Assembly (NCBI RefSeq): GCF_934190775.1
Contig: NZ_CAKPTG010000001.1
Location: forward strand, 124,001 to 188,000
Source: an uncultured Phascolarctobacterium sp.
Lineage (GTDB): Bacteria > Bacillota > Negativicutes > Acidaminococcales > Acidaminococcaceae
Reading direction: 5' to 3'
DNA: 64,000 nt
Part shown: positions 1 through 9,037 of the stretch, one piece after another
Layout: each line of letters opens with the position of its first letter
How positions within the stretch are numbered: position 1 is the first letter of the stretch
Notes under the pieces: model-generated
The model's input: the letters and a program-made list of their open reading frames with translations, nothing else
Database searches by the model: none
What the model was told of the DNA's origin: nothing
Position numbers and translations under genes: made by a program

Positions 1-1940
1 TAATCATTTAAGCCAATAAATTTTCTGTTCCATGATTTATATGTGAACTTATCTAATGCATCAATATTTTTCACCAAAGTATTATAAATGCCTTTACCAG
101 TTTGATAAGTAGGTAATGTTAAGTCCATACTTTTTATACTAGTAATAGTTCTATCATTTAATTTATCAACAACAGGAAAATTGTAGCCTAAATTGTTGCC
201 CAGTGCCTTATCTATAATTTGTCCTCTTTTAAACGCCCCCTTAGTCCACAGGTTATCTCCTACATAAATTATATCATTAGTTAATTTAGTAGTCGATATA
301 CTCTTAGCTGTGTACTTTTCTAAACTAGAAACAATCTTGCCTACTCTAGGAAATTTAGTTAATATTTTGCTACTCCCAGAAGCAACACATAAAGAAGCTA
401 TATCAACACTAATACGACCTAACTCGTAACCTGTTTCTTCTGCTGTACCATTTTCAAATTTATCCAACCTCTCGTTGAATACATCTACAAATTGCTCTTT
501 TATTTCATTCGCTAAACTAGGTTCTTCATATACAGCTTGCAAGAATTGATACATTTCATTAAGAGTACCAAGAGGATCTGAAGAAATAGCAGATATATCT
601 TCTATTTCTTCAATACCTCTATCTTTTAATCCTTCTCCATATCCATTTAATACACGTTTAGGATTAAATATTATATCTGCTGCCTCATTGTTCTTCGTTC
701 CGCTCGCAGCAGCACTTGCTCCAGCTTGCGCATTACCAGATACAAATTCAGCCACAACTGCTCCTAATGCTGCACTTACCCATTGCATTTTATCAGGCTC
801 ATAATTAGCCGCTTTTTTAACTTCTTCAATAACTAGCTTATTTATTCCAGCAGCACTTGCTCCCGCAAGAAAATCACCGCTAGTAAGCTTACTCATAATC
901 CCGCCAACAACAGCATGATAGAGTGCTTTCTGTTCGCTACTACCATCCATGTAGTGAATCTCATTATACGCCAATTCGCCAAACAAATTTGCTAATTCCT
1001 GACGTTCTTCAATTTTTGTCTTGTCAAAAATCTCACCAAGCTTATTTAGTCTGTTGGCATTATCACGATTCAGCTTATTGATATCCTGCTTCTGGTTTTC
1101 TTTATCACGGATTTCAATAGCACCTTTGCTAATAGTAGCTTTCGTCGTACTTTCAGCTTCTCCGCTTGCAGGCATGCCAATATCAGGTGTTATACCTTTT
1201 TCATTGTATTCTGCATCATTGTTTTTATTTATTTTGATGCCAGCTCCGCCTGCTTTATAATCCGCTTTATTTTGGATGTCTTCAAAAGTCAACGTACCTG
1301 TCGAAAGCTTATTCTTGTCAGCATCAGCAGTACTTGAAATAATACCACCCTCCAAGTCAGTGTTATCTTCTACACGGATATCAAAGCCTTCTTTGCCTGC
1401 GTAAATACCGCTCTGATCTGTTACGCTTTCATATTTGCTGTCAATCTTGCCTACGCTTGCACTGCCACTGACGGCTTTATTACTGCCAAGCCCAACACTC
1501 GCACCAACGGATTTATTGTTTTCCTTATAGCTGTTGCTGTCCCGCTTGCTTTCAATATTAAGGTCTCCGCCTACGTTACTGGTAACCTTTTCACCGCTCA
1601 GCATACCGCCTTTAATGTTGGTGTCCTTACCACTGGCAAAACTCAAATCTTTGTTGGCGGTCAAATTGCTTTCGTTAAAAGTTGTGCCATTTGCAGACAC
1701 TTCTCCCTTGGACATACTGCCAGAAATGCTGTAGCTTGGGCCTTTGCCAAGTTCTAGGCTTGCGCCAACGCTCGCACTGCTGGATTTACTGTTTTGCTCC
1801 GTTATATTCGTATTTTTGGACGCATTTATATTAAGGTTTTCTTTAGCGTTATTGTGCCACTGCCACCGACAGCCACCAAACCATCTTCGTTCAGGAAATC
1901 GCCAATGCTGTTGATTGTCAGATTTCTGGTGACCAAAATA
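1..1940 (-). pseudogene. Orphan CdiA/FHA C-terminal module 1 (5' broken, 3' end outside window)
   Basis: A minus-strand frame is open from a stop near 1941 to the left edge. It begins with haemagglutinin-type repeats (VEDNTDLEGGIISS near 1370; SGIYAGKEGFDI near 1420). A pretoxin segment follows (GITPDIGMPASGEAESTTK, then FDKTKIEERQELANLFGELA), ending in SGTKNN near 700. The last part, below about 350, contains RGQIIDKALGNNLGYN and TSIKSMDL, a pattern I associate with PD-(D/E)XK-like nuclease toxins of CDI systems. In CDI the C-terminal toxin of an exported CdiA is delivered into neighbours and neutralised by a following cdiI gene, which here would lie outside the window. No start codon or signal peptide exists for this frame, so it reads as a displaced (orphan) module. 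The toxin class is a resemblance, not a search result. Confidence 0.75.
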
Positions 1941-1962
1941 TTACCGAAGTTTTGTAATCATA
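1860..1962 (-). pseudogene. Frame-shifted FHA remnant at the head of module 1
   Basis: A second minus-strand frame reads NFGNILVTRNLTINSIGDF and then LVAVGGSGTITL, typical of filamentous-haemagglutinin beta-helix repeats. It starts just after an in-frame stop, and the homology passes into the module 1 frame near 1860 by a frame change. This shows the repeat region upstream of module 1 is degenerate, so the downstream frame cannot be made as a full-length exported CdiA from this copy. Confidence 0.6.
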
Positions 1963-2020
1963 GTGCCCAGGAGAAGGTAGCATATATCTTCATCTGACAA
2001 AAGTATTTGTTTGGTATTGT

Positions 2021-2422
2021 TCACCCACTTTTGTTGATGAAGGCTCTTAAGTATTTTAAAGCATAAATTAGAATACAAGTATGAACTAATACAATCTCAG
2101 CATAAACCATAACAGTCCACATATTGCTACAATTATAATATATATATCCAATTGATACGACCAAACATAAAATGCTCATGATGGTTAATAGATATGATAT
2201 TCTTATTTCCTTCAACACGCTATGATTTATAAATGATAATATTATGAATGCTAAAACAATCTCTAAAAAAACAACTAATAGTATCACAATAGAGCCTTGA
2301 AAGTTGTTTAATATCGGAAATAATTTAAATAAATTAATCATTATAGCAATAAATATTTTTTCAACAATAAAATACGAAAGTGATCCTAAAAGAATACCAA
2401 CAATCGAATTTATTATTCTCAT
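2021..2422 (-). CDS. Putative CDI immunity protein, four-helix membrane protein
   Basis: A 133-residue, very hydrophobic protein with about four membrane helices (roughly residues 5-27, 40-65, 75-96 and 100-123) and few charges. It starts at ATG 2422, six bases after the toxin-module stop, with a good ribosome site (AGAAGGTGA); a TTG just upstream is too close to that site. Position directly after a CdiA-type toxin tail is the classic place for the cognate immunity gene cdiI. I do not recognise a named family. A membrane immunity protein suggests that the toxin acts at or in the cytoplasmic membrane. The function is inferred from position only. Confidence 0.6.
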   Translation of the reverse strand: MRIINSIVGILLGSLSYFIVEKIFIAIMINLFKLFPILNNFQGSIVILLVVFLEIVLAFIILSFINHSVLKEIRISYLLTIMSILCLVVSIGYIYYNCSNMWTVMVYAEIVLVHTCILIYALKYLRAFINKSG

Positions 2423-2428
2423 CAATTA

Positions 2429-3436
2429 TCACCTTCTCATAAAGTCTTCATTCTTAAAAGAACTTACTTTGGCGCTGCTTTGTCCGATGACAGATTTAAC
2501 AAAGCTCAAACAATTTCTATTCATTATTCCATAAATTGAAAACTCTCCATTTGGCATATACACAGAGTCTATATCCTCTCTATTATGAGCTATAATAACA
2601 CTACTGCGCAAATCATCAATTGTCACTTTCTCTGACGCAAGCATATAAGCATTAGCTGTCTCTACTATTTTTTGCAAATGATTTATATCTGTAATTTTAT
2701 CCAAAATATATGCGTTACCTTTCAATAGATCCTGATCTATATATTTTGTAGAATTTACGTCCAATATCGTTCCTCGCCCAATTGGTAAAGCAATTGCACT
2801 CGAATAATTACCAAAATGAATCTCTTCATTATTTCCATCATCATAAACTATTTTTAGCCCTATATGTGGAATTTGGTACTCTTCGTTATCTTTACAAGGC
2901 CATACAACTACATCAATACATTTAGGAATCCTATCTGTCCTTAAAAGATTGTTCTTGGTTCCACTTACTGTAATGCTAGCAGCTACTTGGATATTGTTCC
3001 AAAAACTACCTACAGCTGCTCCCACACCTGCACTAAGCCACTGAATAAGATAAGGATCTTCCCCAGCAAACTTCTCTATTTCTTTAACAACAATCTTATT
3101 TATTGCTGCTGAAGAAGCGCCACTAATATAGTCACCATTAGATATTTTTTCCAAAATACTACCTACCAATGCATGATACAACACCTTCTGCTCATCAGAC
3201 GCCTTTATATCATGAATTTGGTTATAAGCTAACTCCCCAAAAAGTCCAGCCAGCTCTTGACGTTCTTCAACCTTTGTCTTGTCAAATATTTCACCAAGCT
3301 TATTAAGGCTGTTTTGGGTATCGCGATTAAGTCCGGACAGGTCTTGTTTCTGATTATCTTTATCCCTGATTTCGATCTCACCTTTAGAAATAGTTGCCTT
3401 GGTTGTGCTTTCTGCATAATTCTTGGCACCTACGCC
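2429..3436 (-). pseudogene. Orphan CdiA C-terminal module 2 (pretoxin plus papain-like toxin domain)
   Basis: The frame is open from a stop near 3512, but similarity to module 1 begins only about 3436 (AESTTKATISKGEIEIRDKD, then FDKTKVEERQELAGLFGELA) and runs to SGTKNN near 2950. After that the two modules share nothing, as expected for swapped toxin tails. The unique tail of about 175 residues has a histidine strand (IPHIGLKI) and, near its end, NRNCLSFVKSV. This H-then-NC order recalls circularly permuted NlpC/P60 or LRAT-like cysteine enzymes; that is inference. There is no ATG with a ribosome site and no signal peptide. A GTG at 3184 lies mid-domain. The module therefore looks like a recombination reservoir rather than an expressed full gene. 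Confidence 0.7.
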
Positions 3437-3440
3437 GCTG

Positions 3441-3467
3441 AAAAAGGCTGGGACAAAACCCAGCCTT
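3441..3467 (-). terminator. Rho-independent terminator, minus strand
   Basis: AAGGCTGGG and CCCAGCCTT pair around a 6-base loop, followed on the minus strand by five T. It sits between hydG and the CDI module, at the exact point where module homology begins, and should stop hydG transcription before the module. Confidence 0.7.
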
Positions 3468-3548
3468 AAACAGAAAAACTTAGACTCTAGCGATTCTTTA
3501 ATTTGTCGAAGTTAGTTTTAGCATAGCCTTTTTTACTGTTTACTATGC

Positions 3549-3578
3549 AAGCCTGCACCCGCAGGCTTGTCTTTTTTT
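3549..3578 (+). terminator. Hairpin plus T-tract in plus orientation behind hydG
   Basis: AAGCCTGC and GCAGGCTT pair around a 4-base loop, then GTC and a run of seven T on the plus strand. No plus-strand gene ends here, so it may protect hydG from incoming plus-strand transcription. On the minus strand the T-run precedes the stem. Confidence 0.45.
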
Positions 3579-3581
3579 ATT

Positions 3582-4997
3582 TTAGAAGCGGAAATCTCTT
3601 TCGCCTTGAGCAATTTTTTGCAGACGCTCTACGCAAACCTCACGCACCTTTTCCTGCGGAATGTTCGGCAGCTCAGCCTGCACCAGCTTTTCGCCCAAAG
3701 CCTTCGTTGCCGGGGAAGCATAATCCTCAAGATATTCCTTCAGCGTCAGCAGTGCATTAGGATGGCAGCAGTTTTGAATTTGCTTAGACTTGCACAGCTC
3801 CATAAATCTGTCTCCGGTACGTCCAGCACGGTAGCAGGCAGTACAGAAGGAAGGCAGGAAGCCTAATTCCATCAGCCATTCGATTACTTCATCCAAAGAA
3901 CGTTGGTCAGAAACGTCAAACTGCTCGGTATCGGTCGGGCGCACATCCTCGGTGTAACCGCCTACGGAAGTACGCGAGCCGCCGCTAATCTGAGAAATAC
4001 CAAGATGCAGTGCCTTTTCACGCACAGCCTGATTTTCACGTGTAGAAATAATCATACCTGTATACGGAACAGCAATGCGGATAATAGCAATAATCTTGCA
4101 GAAGGTTGCATCATCAATGCCGTTGTCAAAAACGCCCGGGTCAATATCGTCGGCGCGTTTGATACGCGGTACGCTGATGGTATGCGGACCTACGCCATGC
4201 ACCGCCTCCAGATGCTCGGCATGCATCAAAAGGCCGGCCAGCTCGTAGCGGTAACGCTCCAAACCAAACAGTACGCCCAAGCCGACATCATCAATGCCGC
4301 CTTCCATGGCTCTGTCCATAGCCTCCGTATGGTAAGCGTAATTGTGCTTCGGTCCACGCGGGTGCAGGTTCTCATAGCTTTCCTTATGATAGGTTTCCTG
4401 GAAGAGGATATAGGTACCGATGCCTGCTTCCTTCAGTTTGCGGTAATTTTCTACGGTCGTAGCCGCAATATTTACGTTAACACGGCGGATAGCGCCGTTT
4501 TTATGCTTAATGGAATAAATAGTCTTGATGCAGTCCAGAATATATTCAATCGGGTTGTTTACCGGGTCCTCGCCAGCCTCCAGCGCCAAACGCTTATGGC
4601 CCATATCCTGCAGTGCAATAACTTCAGCACGCACCTCGTCCTGCGTCAGCTTTTTACGTCCGATATGCTTATTAGTTGCATGGTAAGGACAATATACGCA
4701 GTGATTGATGCAATAATTGGATAAATACAGCGGAGCAAACAGCACTATACGGTTGCCGTAAAAGTCCTTTTTAATCTGCTCAGCCAGAGCAAACATCTCC
4801 TGCACCAGCTTTTCGTCCTCACAGGCAAGCAATACGCTGGCCTCACGATGACTCAAGCCCTTGCGCAGCTTGGCTTTGGCAATAATCTGCTCCAGCAGCT
4901 CCTTGTTGTTTTTGTTGGCCTCAGCATAAGCAAGTGTGTCGAGGATTTCCTCATGACAGATAAATTCTTCAGCCTTCATTGATTTTGCATTATACAT
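3582..4997 (-). CDS. hydG: [FeFe]-hydrogenase H-cluster radical SAM maturase HydG
   Basis: HydG is a radical SAM tyrosine lyase that splits tyrosine to make the CO and cyanide ligands of the [FeFe]-hydrogenase H-cluster. The 471-residue length fits the family. The radical SAM cluster motif CINHCVYC lies at residues 96-103, and a C-terminal second cluster site (CTACYRAGRTGDRF, then CCHPNALLT) separates HydG from the thiazole enzyme ThiH. The ATG is preceded by AAGGAGGAG. The upstream neighbour is a TM1266-type protein often found with hydrogenase maturation genes. hydE, hydF and the hydrogenase itself are not in the window. Confidence 0.95.
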   Translation of the reverse strand: MYNAKSMKAEEFICHEEILDTLAYAEANKNNKELLEQIIAKAKLRKGLSHREASVLLACEDEKLVQEMFALAEQIKKDFYGNRIVLFAPLYLSNYCINHCVYCPYHATNKHIGRKKLTQDEVRAEVIALQDMGHKRLALEAGEDPVNNPIEYILDCIKTIYSIKHKNGAIRRVNVNIAATTVENYRKLKEAGIGTYILFQETYHKESYENLHPRGPKHNYAYHTEAMDRAMEGGIDDVGLGVLFGLERYRYELAGLLMHAEHLEAVHGVGPHTISVPRIKRADDIDPGVFDNGIDDATFCKIIAIIRIAVPYTGMIISTRENQAVREKALHLGISQISGGSRTSVGGYTEDVRPTDTEQFDVSDQRSLDEVIEWLMELGFLPSFCTACYRAGRTGDRFMELCKSKQIQNCCHPNALLTLKEYLEDYASPATKALGEKLVQAELPNIPQEKVREVCVERLQKIAQGERDFRF

Positions 4998-5058
4998 TTT
5001 GTCTCCTCCTTACAGGTCAGTAGTATCTTTCCCGTCAGATAGTTTGTATCCAGCAGTT

Positions 5059-5316
5059 TTATTCCTTGGCAGTTACGTTGGAATAAGCAGTTTTGGCATT
5101 CACACCGGCAAGCAGCCCCAGCTTACCGCTCATAGCGCTGATAATATCCTGCGGCGCATCAACGGCAACGCAGATAATATTAACATTCTTCTGGCGATAG
5201 GGCAGGCCCATACGGCCGATAATATAACTGCTATAGGTGTGTAAAATTGCGTTAAGCTCTTCCACAGCCTGAGGCTGCGTTACAATCAGAGAGATAACAG
5301 CTACTCTTGTTTCCAT
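5059..5316 (-). CDS. TM1266-family iron-only hydrogenase system putative regulator
   Basis: An 85-residue protein starting METRVAVISLIV, with the ACT-like alternation of strands and helices and the segment SSYIIGRMGLPY that marks this family. Members sit beside [FeFe]-hydrogenase maturation genes and are presumed ligand-binding regulators; no target is proven. The start at ATG 5316 is chosen because GAAGGGTGATT precedes it; an upstream extension in the same frame has no support. It lies about 60 bases ahead of hydG in the same direction and is probably co-transcribed. A promoter-like extended -10 (TGGTATACT) lies near 5390. Confidence 0.85.
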   Translation of the reverse strand: METRVAVISLIVTQPQAVEELNAILHTYSSYIIGRMGLPYRQKNVNIICVAVDAPQDIISAMSGKLGLLAGVNAKTAYSNVTAKE

Positions 5317-5476
5317 ACTAATCACCCTTCTCTTTTGGAACATGGCAGAATCTGATTCTGCTATATTTTGCTGAATATATCTATAATAGTATACCATATT
5401 TCACGAAAAGTGTGGTATACTTATTCTATAAATATTTATCTGCTCGTAAACAGCTTATAAAAAAGGAGCCATTATA

Positions 5477-5677
5477 ATGCTGAATATATTTTTCTCTTTA
5501 TTTCTCTTGGGCATGCTGATCGTTTTATGCGGCAAGGCAATCAGCCGCGCCATGCACCAGCAGCAACCATTAAACAGCAAGGAAGCTGCTCTGCTCATAG
5601 CGCTTTCGCTTGGTTGCCTCTTTGCTCTGAATGCCGGCGTCAGCGCCGTCTACAAAACCCAGCTGCTTTTCTACTGA
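5477..5677 (+). CDS. Small membrane protein of unknown function
   Basis: A 66-residue protein with two likely membrane helices (about residues 3-20 and 38-58) joined by a short basic, glutamine-rich stretch. An AAAAAGGAG ribosome site stands eight bases before the ATG, and a strong hairpin terminator follows the stop, so it looks like a complete single-gene unit. I do not recognise the family. Confidence 0.55.
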   Translation: MLNIFFSLFLLGMLIVLCGKAISRAMHQQQPLNSKEAALLIALSLGCLFALNAGVSAVYKTQLLFY

Positions 5678-5690
5678 AAAGAGCGCAGCC

Positions 5691-5720
5691 CGGCTGCCGC
5701 AAATGCGGCAGCTTTTTTGC
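5691..5720 (+). terminator. Rho-independent terminator
   Basis: GCTGCCGC and GCGGCAGC pair around a 4-base loop, followed by six T. It ends the small membrane-protein gene. Confidence 0.8.
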
Positions 5721-5865
5721 TTTACGCAAAAAAGAGGCAGACAGCAGGCTTGCGCCTCGCTGTTTGCCTCTTATGCTGCTATTTTGTTTTACGTTCTGTC
5801 GCAGAAATCCCCATTAAAGCCTTTTAAAGCTTCTATAATTAATTCTGCTTCAGCAAATTAATAGA

Positions 5866-6405
5866 TTAATAGTTGGTTACCTTCAGCTCGAAATAACCTT
5901 GAGGATGGTCGCATACCGGACATTTTTCCGGAGCCTTTTCAGCAATAACAATCTTGCCGCAGTTAGTGCAGATCCAAACCTTTTTCTCTTCGCGCTGGAA
6001 GACACGATCATTTTCAATGTTTGCCAAAAGCGCACGATATCTTTCCTCATGCTCTTTTTCAATCTTGCCTACTTCTTCAAACAGGAATGCAATTTTATCA
6101 AAGCCTTCCTCTTTGGCAACCTTGGCAAATTCGGCATACATTTCGGTCCACTCATAGTTTTCGCCTGCAGCTGCATCCTTCAGATTTTCAATAGTCTGGG
6201 GAATAGCGCCACCATGCAGTGCCTTGAACCACAATTTAGCATGCTCTTTTTCATTACCTGCAGTTTCGGTAAAAATAGCGCCAATCTGATTGTAGCCTTC
6301 TTTTTTGGCTGCACTTGCATAATATTGGTACTTAGTATGAGCCTGAGACTCACCCGCAAAAGCGGTCTGCAAATTTTTTTCAGTCTTGCTGCCTTTTAAA
6401 TCCAT
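5866..6405 (-). CDS. rbr: Rubrerythrin
   Basis: A non-haem iron peroxidase that reduces hydrogen peroxide in anaerobes. The 179-residue chain has an N-terminal ferritin-like four-helix domain with paired E..H iron ligands ([27 protein letters not shown]) and a C-terminal rubredoxin domain with CTNCG and [11 protein letters not shown]. The ATG at 6405 follows AGGAGG with an eight-base gap; an ATG further upstream lacks a ribosome site. The gene follows perR by 66 bases in the same direction, so the two probably form one peroxide-stress operon under the perR operator. Confidence 0.95.
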   Translation of the reverse strand: MDLKGSKTEKNLQTAFAGESQAHTKYQYYASAAKKEGYNQIGAIFTETAGNEKEHAKLWFKALHGGAIPQTIENLKDAAAGENYEWTEMYAEFAKVAKEEGFDKIAFLFEEVGKIEKEHEERYRALLANIENDRVFQREEKKVWICTNCGKIVIAEKAPEKCPVCDHPQGYFELKVTNY

Positions 6406-6471
6406 TTTCAATTCCTCCTCTTGAAAACGACGCAACAGCCTTCCCAAACTAAAGCTTATATAGCCTTAGAA

Positions 6472-6906
6472 TCAGTTTTGGTCATCACCCAAAACATCTT
6501 CGCTTACAGGGTGTTCTGCCATTTCCTTTTGGCATTCAGGGCAGATACCGCTGAAAACAATATCATGGTGATTCATTTTGTAGCCGGTTACAGCAGCTAC
6601 CTTTTCATCCATATCCGGAATATAATCAAAGTTTTCTACGTTCATGAACTTACCGCATTCAGTGCATTTGATGTGGTAATGTCTTGCGAGGATATGATCA
6701 AAACGATCAGCACCGCTCGGAACGGAAACCTTGCTCAGCAGACCGCTTTCAACCAGAGAATTAAGGTTGCGGTAAACGGTACCTTTGCTGATATCAGGAT
6801 ACTCCATAGTAATGCGATCATATACTTCTTCAGCAGTAGGGTGATCTGCTAAAAAACGTACAGCCGCGATAACAAGTTGTCTTTGAATAGTGTTTCTTTT
6901 AGCCAT
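6472..6906 (-). CDS. perR: Fur-family peroxide regulator, PerR-like
   Basis: A 144-residue metal-dependent repressor. An N-terminal winged helix (HPTAEEVYDRITMEYP, then KGTVYRNLNSLVESGLL) is followed by a dimerisation domain with two structural zinc pairs (CTEC and CPEC) and regulatory histidines (RFDHILARHYHIKC). PerR proteins sense peroxide by iron-driven histidine oxidation. The assignment to PerR rather than Fur rests on the rubrerythrin partner and the overall form. ATG 6906 is preferred because AAAGGA stands eight bases ahead; two ATGs immediately upstream are too close to it. A palindrome over its own -10 box suggests autoregulation. Confidence 0.88.
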   Translation of the reverse strand: MAKRNTIQRQLVIAAVRFLADHPTAEEVYDRITMEYPDISKGTVYRNLNSLVESGLLSKVSVPSGADRFDHILARHYHIKCTECGKFMNVENFDYIPDMDEKVAAVTGYKMNHHDIVFSGICPECQKEMAEHPVSEDVLGDDQN

Positions 6907-6927
6907 TTTCATCATCCTTTATCAAAA

Positions 6928-6948
6928 ATAATTCTCATTTAGAATTAT
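6928..6948 (-). promoter_or_regulatory. Candidate PerR operator
   Basis: A perfect inverted repeat, ATAATTCT and AGAATTAT around five bases, matches the shape of Per/Fur boxes. It overlaps the -10 box of the perR promoter and lies 22 bases before the ATG, which fits repression by PerR of its own operon. Confidence 0.7.
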
Positions 6949-6971
6949 ACACCCTCCGTCAAAAATGTCAA
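6944..6971 (-). promoter_or_regulatory. perR-rbr promoter
   Basis: Minus-strand -35 TTGACA (6966-6971) and -10 TATAAT (6944-6949) with a 16-base spacer. Both hexamers are consensus and the -10 is inside the candidate operator. Confidence 0.7.
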
Positions 6972-7137
6972 GTATTTTTAGTACCAATCTACAAAATAAT
7001 CACAAATAACTTCCTACTTTTTTTACTGTTATCTTGCAGGTAATCAATCTATTCTTAATTCTAAATTTACTCAATAGGCAAAGCATCACTAAGGGTAGAT
7101 ATTGCTTCTCGCTAACCAAATAAACAAAATGATAAAA

Positions 7138-7168
7138 AAATACTGTCGAAACTGTGTCCGACAGTATT
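7138..7168 (-). terminator. Rho-independent terminator
   Basis: ATACTGTCG and CGACAGTAT pair and are followed on the minus strand by a run of T. It lies just beyond the stop of the secreted 355-residue protein. The 110 bases to its left and the rest of the stretch to perR show no other feature. Confidence 0.75.
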
Positions 7169-7187
7169 AGTTAACCTATCTCATTAT

Positions 7188-8255
7188 TTATTCAACTTTC
7201 TCCCAAATCAGCTGCACCGGCAGATTAGATGCACCAGGAGGCGACCAGATAAAGCTGTAGTCGCCGGCCTTCAGCTGAGCAAGCTCAATTGCTTCCTCTA
7301 TCTTTGAGCCTAAGCATACTGTCTGCTCCGGTAATGCCACCAGCTGACGTTCTCCCTTAGTTTTGTTTTCCAGTACGCCGTAACCGGCAAACGGTCCGCC
7401 GATAGGATTCAAAATAAAGCTTATGGGCTTTTTGCCGGCTACAGTAAAGTTCACCTTGTAGATAACACCATAATTACCATAGTTTTCCGCAGGCAGTCCG
7501 GTGGTTGCGTCAACGCCCTTAGCATAGCCCTCCTGCGAGGTTGCCAGCTCCAGCATCAGCGGTTTTTCCGGATCCTTAACAGGTTTCTTCAGCGTATAGT
7601 TCCAGTCAGCTGCCGCAAAGGTTCCACGCAGCGGATGCTCGTCCATCGGCTGAATCGCAGCGCCTTCGTTAAACAGCTCCAGATCGCTCTTAGTTTCACA
7701 CATCAGTACGCTCACCTCAACCGGCTTGTCAAAGTGCAGGTCGATTGTTGCTGTATACAGCTTATCCTGCGGCAGAATAATACCGCGGCCGCTGAGCAGC
7801 TCATGGCTATTACCAAAGCCCAGCTTGCCATCCTGTAGCTTTTGGCTGCTGTCATCAAAATATTCTTTTTGGGAATTTTTACCGTCGCGCATATAATCAT
7901 AGGCAAAGCCTGCTACACCACTACGCGTTACCTTATAATGCACCGGACGCAAATTATCAGTGTTCTTCAGCATTACCGCCAGCTTTTTCTTATCAGCAAC
8001 GCCATTAACATGATGCACAAATAAACGCACATCACCCGCAACCTTATCGCGATACAAGATGCCGTTATGATAAACAGTTTCCGGGCTGTCGCTAAAAAGC
8101 AGCTTCGGACCGTTGGCGACAAAATCCGCCTGCGCCTGCTCTGTAACATAATCCTCAGGAATAAACACCGGTCGTTGCTGTGCGCCTGCTACGTTCAGCA
8201 TGCCACAGGATACAGTAACAAGAAAAGCCTGCAAGGCCTTTTTTAAATTCATCAA
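7188..8255 (-). CDS. Secreted protein of unknown function (355 aa)
   Basis: An N-terminal signal peptide (basic MMNLKKAL, hydrophobic core, cleavage likely after NVAGA) leads into a mainly beta-rich, soluble domain with no transmembrane segment. I do not recognise the family. It may be periplasmic or surface-exposed. The gene has its own terminator and lies 90 bases downstream of the transaldolase-like gene, from which a hairpin separates it. Confidence 0.7.
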   Translation of the reverse strand: MMNLKKALQAFLVTVSCGMLNVAGAQQRPVFIPEDYVTEQAQADFVANGPKLLFSDSPETVYHNGILYRDKVAGDVRLFVHHVNGVADKKKLAVMLKNTDNLRPVHYKVTRSGVAGFAYDYMRDGKNSQKEYFDDSSQKLQDGKLGFGNSHELLSGRGIILPQDKLYTATIDLHFDKPVEVSVLMCETKSDLELFNEGAAIQPMDEHPLRGTFAAADWNYTLKKPVKDPEKPLMLELATSQEGYAKGVDATTGLPAENYGNYGVIYKVNFTVAGKKPISFILNPIGGPFAGYGVLENKTKGERQLVALPEQTVCLGSKIEEAIELAQLKAGDYSFIWSPPGASNLPVQLIWEKVE

Positions 8256-8278
8256 ATCCCTCCCTCAAACTCAAAAAA

Positions 8279-8320
8279 CTTTCCGCAGCCAAAATTATTC
8301 CATATAATTAAGGCTGCGGA
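8279..8320 (-). terminator. Hairpin terminator behind the transaldolase-like gene
   Basis: TCCGCAGCC and GGCTGCGGA pair around an AT-rich loop of about 21 bases. On the minus strand AAAG and six T follow. Confidence 0.65.
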
Positions 8321-8345
8321 CTCAGTAACAATATTCTAAGACTTT

Positions 8346-8990
8346 TTACTTCAGGCTGTTTTGGTAATCAGCCATAAACTGCGCTAAGCCTTTATCTGTC
8401 AGCGGATGAATAATCATCTGCTCCAGCACTTTAGTAGGAATAGTTGCAATTTGGCAACCGGTCAGCATAACCTTTTCTACGTGCTCCAGATTACGGATGC
8501 TGGCAGCAATTACCTCGGTAGTAATGCCATACAGCTTAAAGGCTTTGACAATGTTTTCTACCAGCTGTACGCCGTCTTCACCGATATCATCCAAACGGCC
8601 GATAAACGGGCTGACATAGCTGGCACCTGCGCGTGCAGCCAGCAAAGCCTGAGCCATGCTGAATACCAGCGTTACATTGGTTTTAATGCCTTCAGCGCTT
8701 AAAATTTTTACTGCCTTCAGGCCTTCCGGAATGCAGGGAATTTTGATAACGATGTTATCTGCAATCTTTACCAGCTTGCGTGCTTCCTCTACCATGCCAG
8801 CACATTCGGTGCTGATAACCTCGGCACTGACGGGACCGGCAACCAGCTTGGCAATTTCCGGGATAACCTCAGCCTGGGTACGGCCGCTTTTGGCAATCAG
8901 GCTCGGGTTGGTCGTAACGCCATACACAACGCCCCAATCAACAAATTTGGCAATCTCTTCTACATTAGCAGTATCCATAAAAATCTTCAT
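8346..8990 (-). CDS. fsa: Fructose-6-phosphate aldolase / short transaldolase
   Basis: A class I aldolase of the TalC/Fsa group acting on fructose 6-phosphate or sedoheptulose 7-phosphate in central sugar metabolism. At 214 residues it has the short-form length. Start [16 protein letters not shown] and [16 protein letters not shown] are family signatures. The Schiff-base lysine is expected on the strand IVIKIPC, followed by the [11 protein letters not shown] segment. Whether the true activity is aldolase or transaldolase cannot be told from sequence. A terminator hairpin follows the gene. Confidence 0.93.
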   Translation of the reverse strand: MKIFMDTANVEEIAKFVDWGVVYGVTTNPSLIAKSGRTQAEVIPEIAKLVAGPVSAEVISTECAGMVEEARKLVKIADNIVIKIPCIPEGLKAVKILSAEGIKTNVTLVFSMAQALLAARAGASYVSPFIGRLDDIGEDGVQLVENIVKAFKLYGITTEVIAASIRNLEHVEKVMLTGCQIATIPTKVLEQMIIHPLTDKGLAQFMADYQNSLK

Positions 8991-9037
8991 TTTTAACTAA
9001 CCCTCTTTACAAATCAAATTCATATTTTTTATTTATA

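Noticed and set aside
3229..3429. A 66-codon minus-strand frame inside module 2
   Set aside because: It is out of frame with the conserved pretoxin sequence (FDKTKVEERQELA), which lies in another frame of the same strand.
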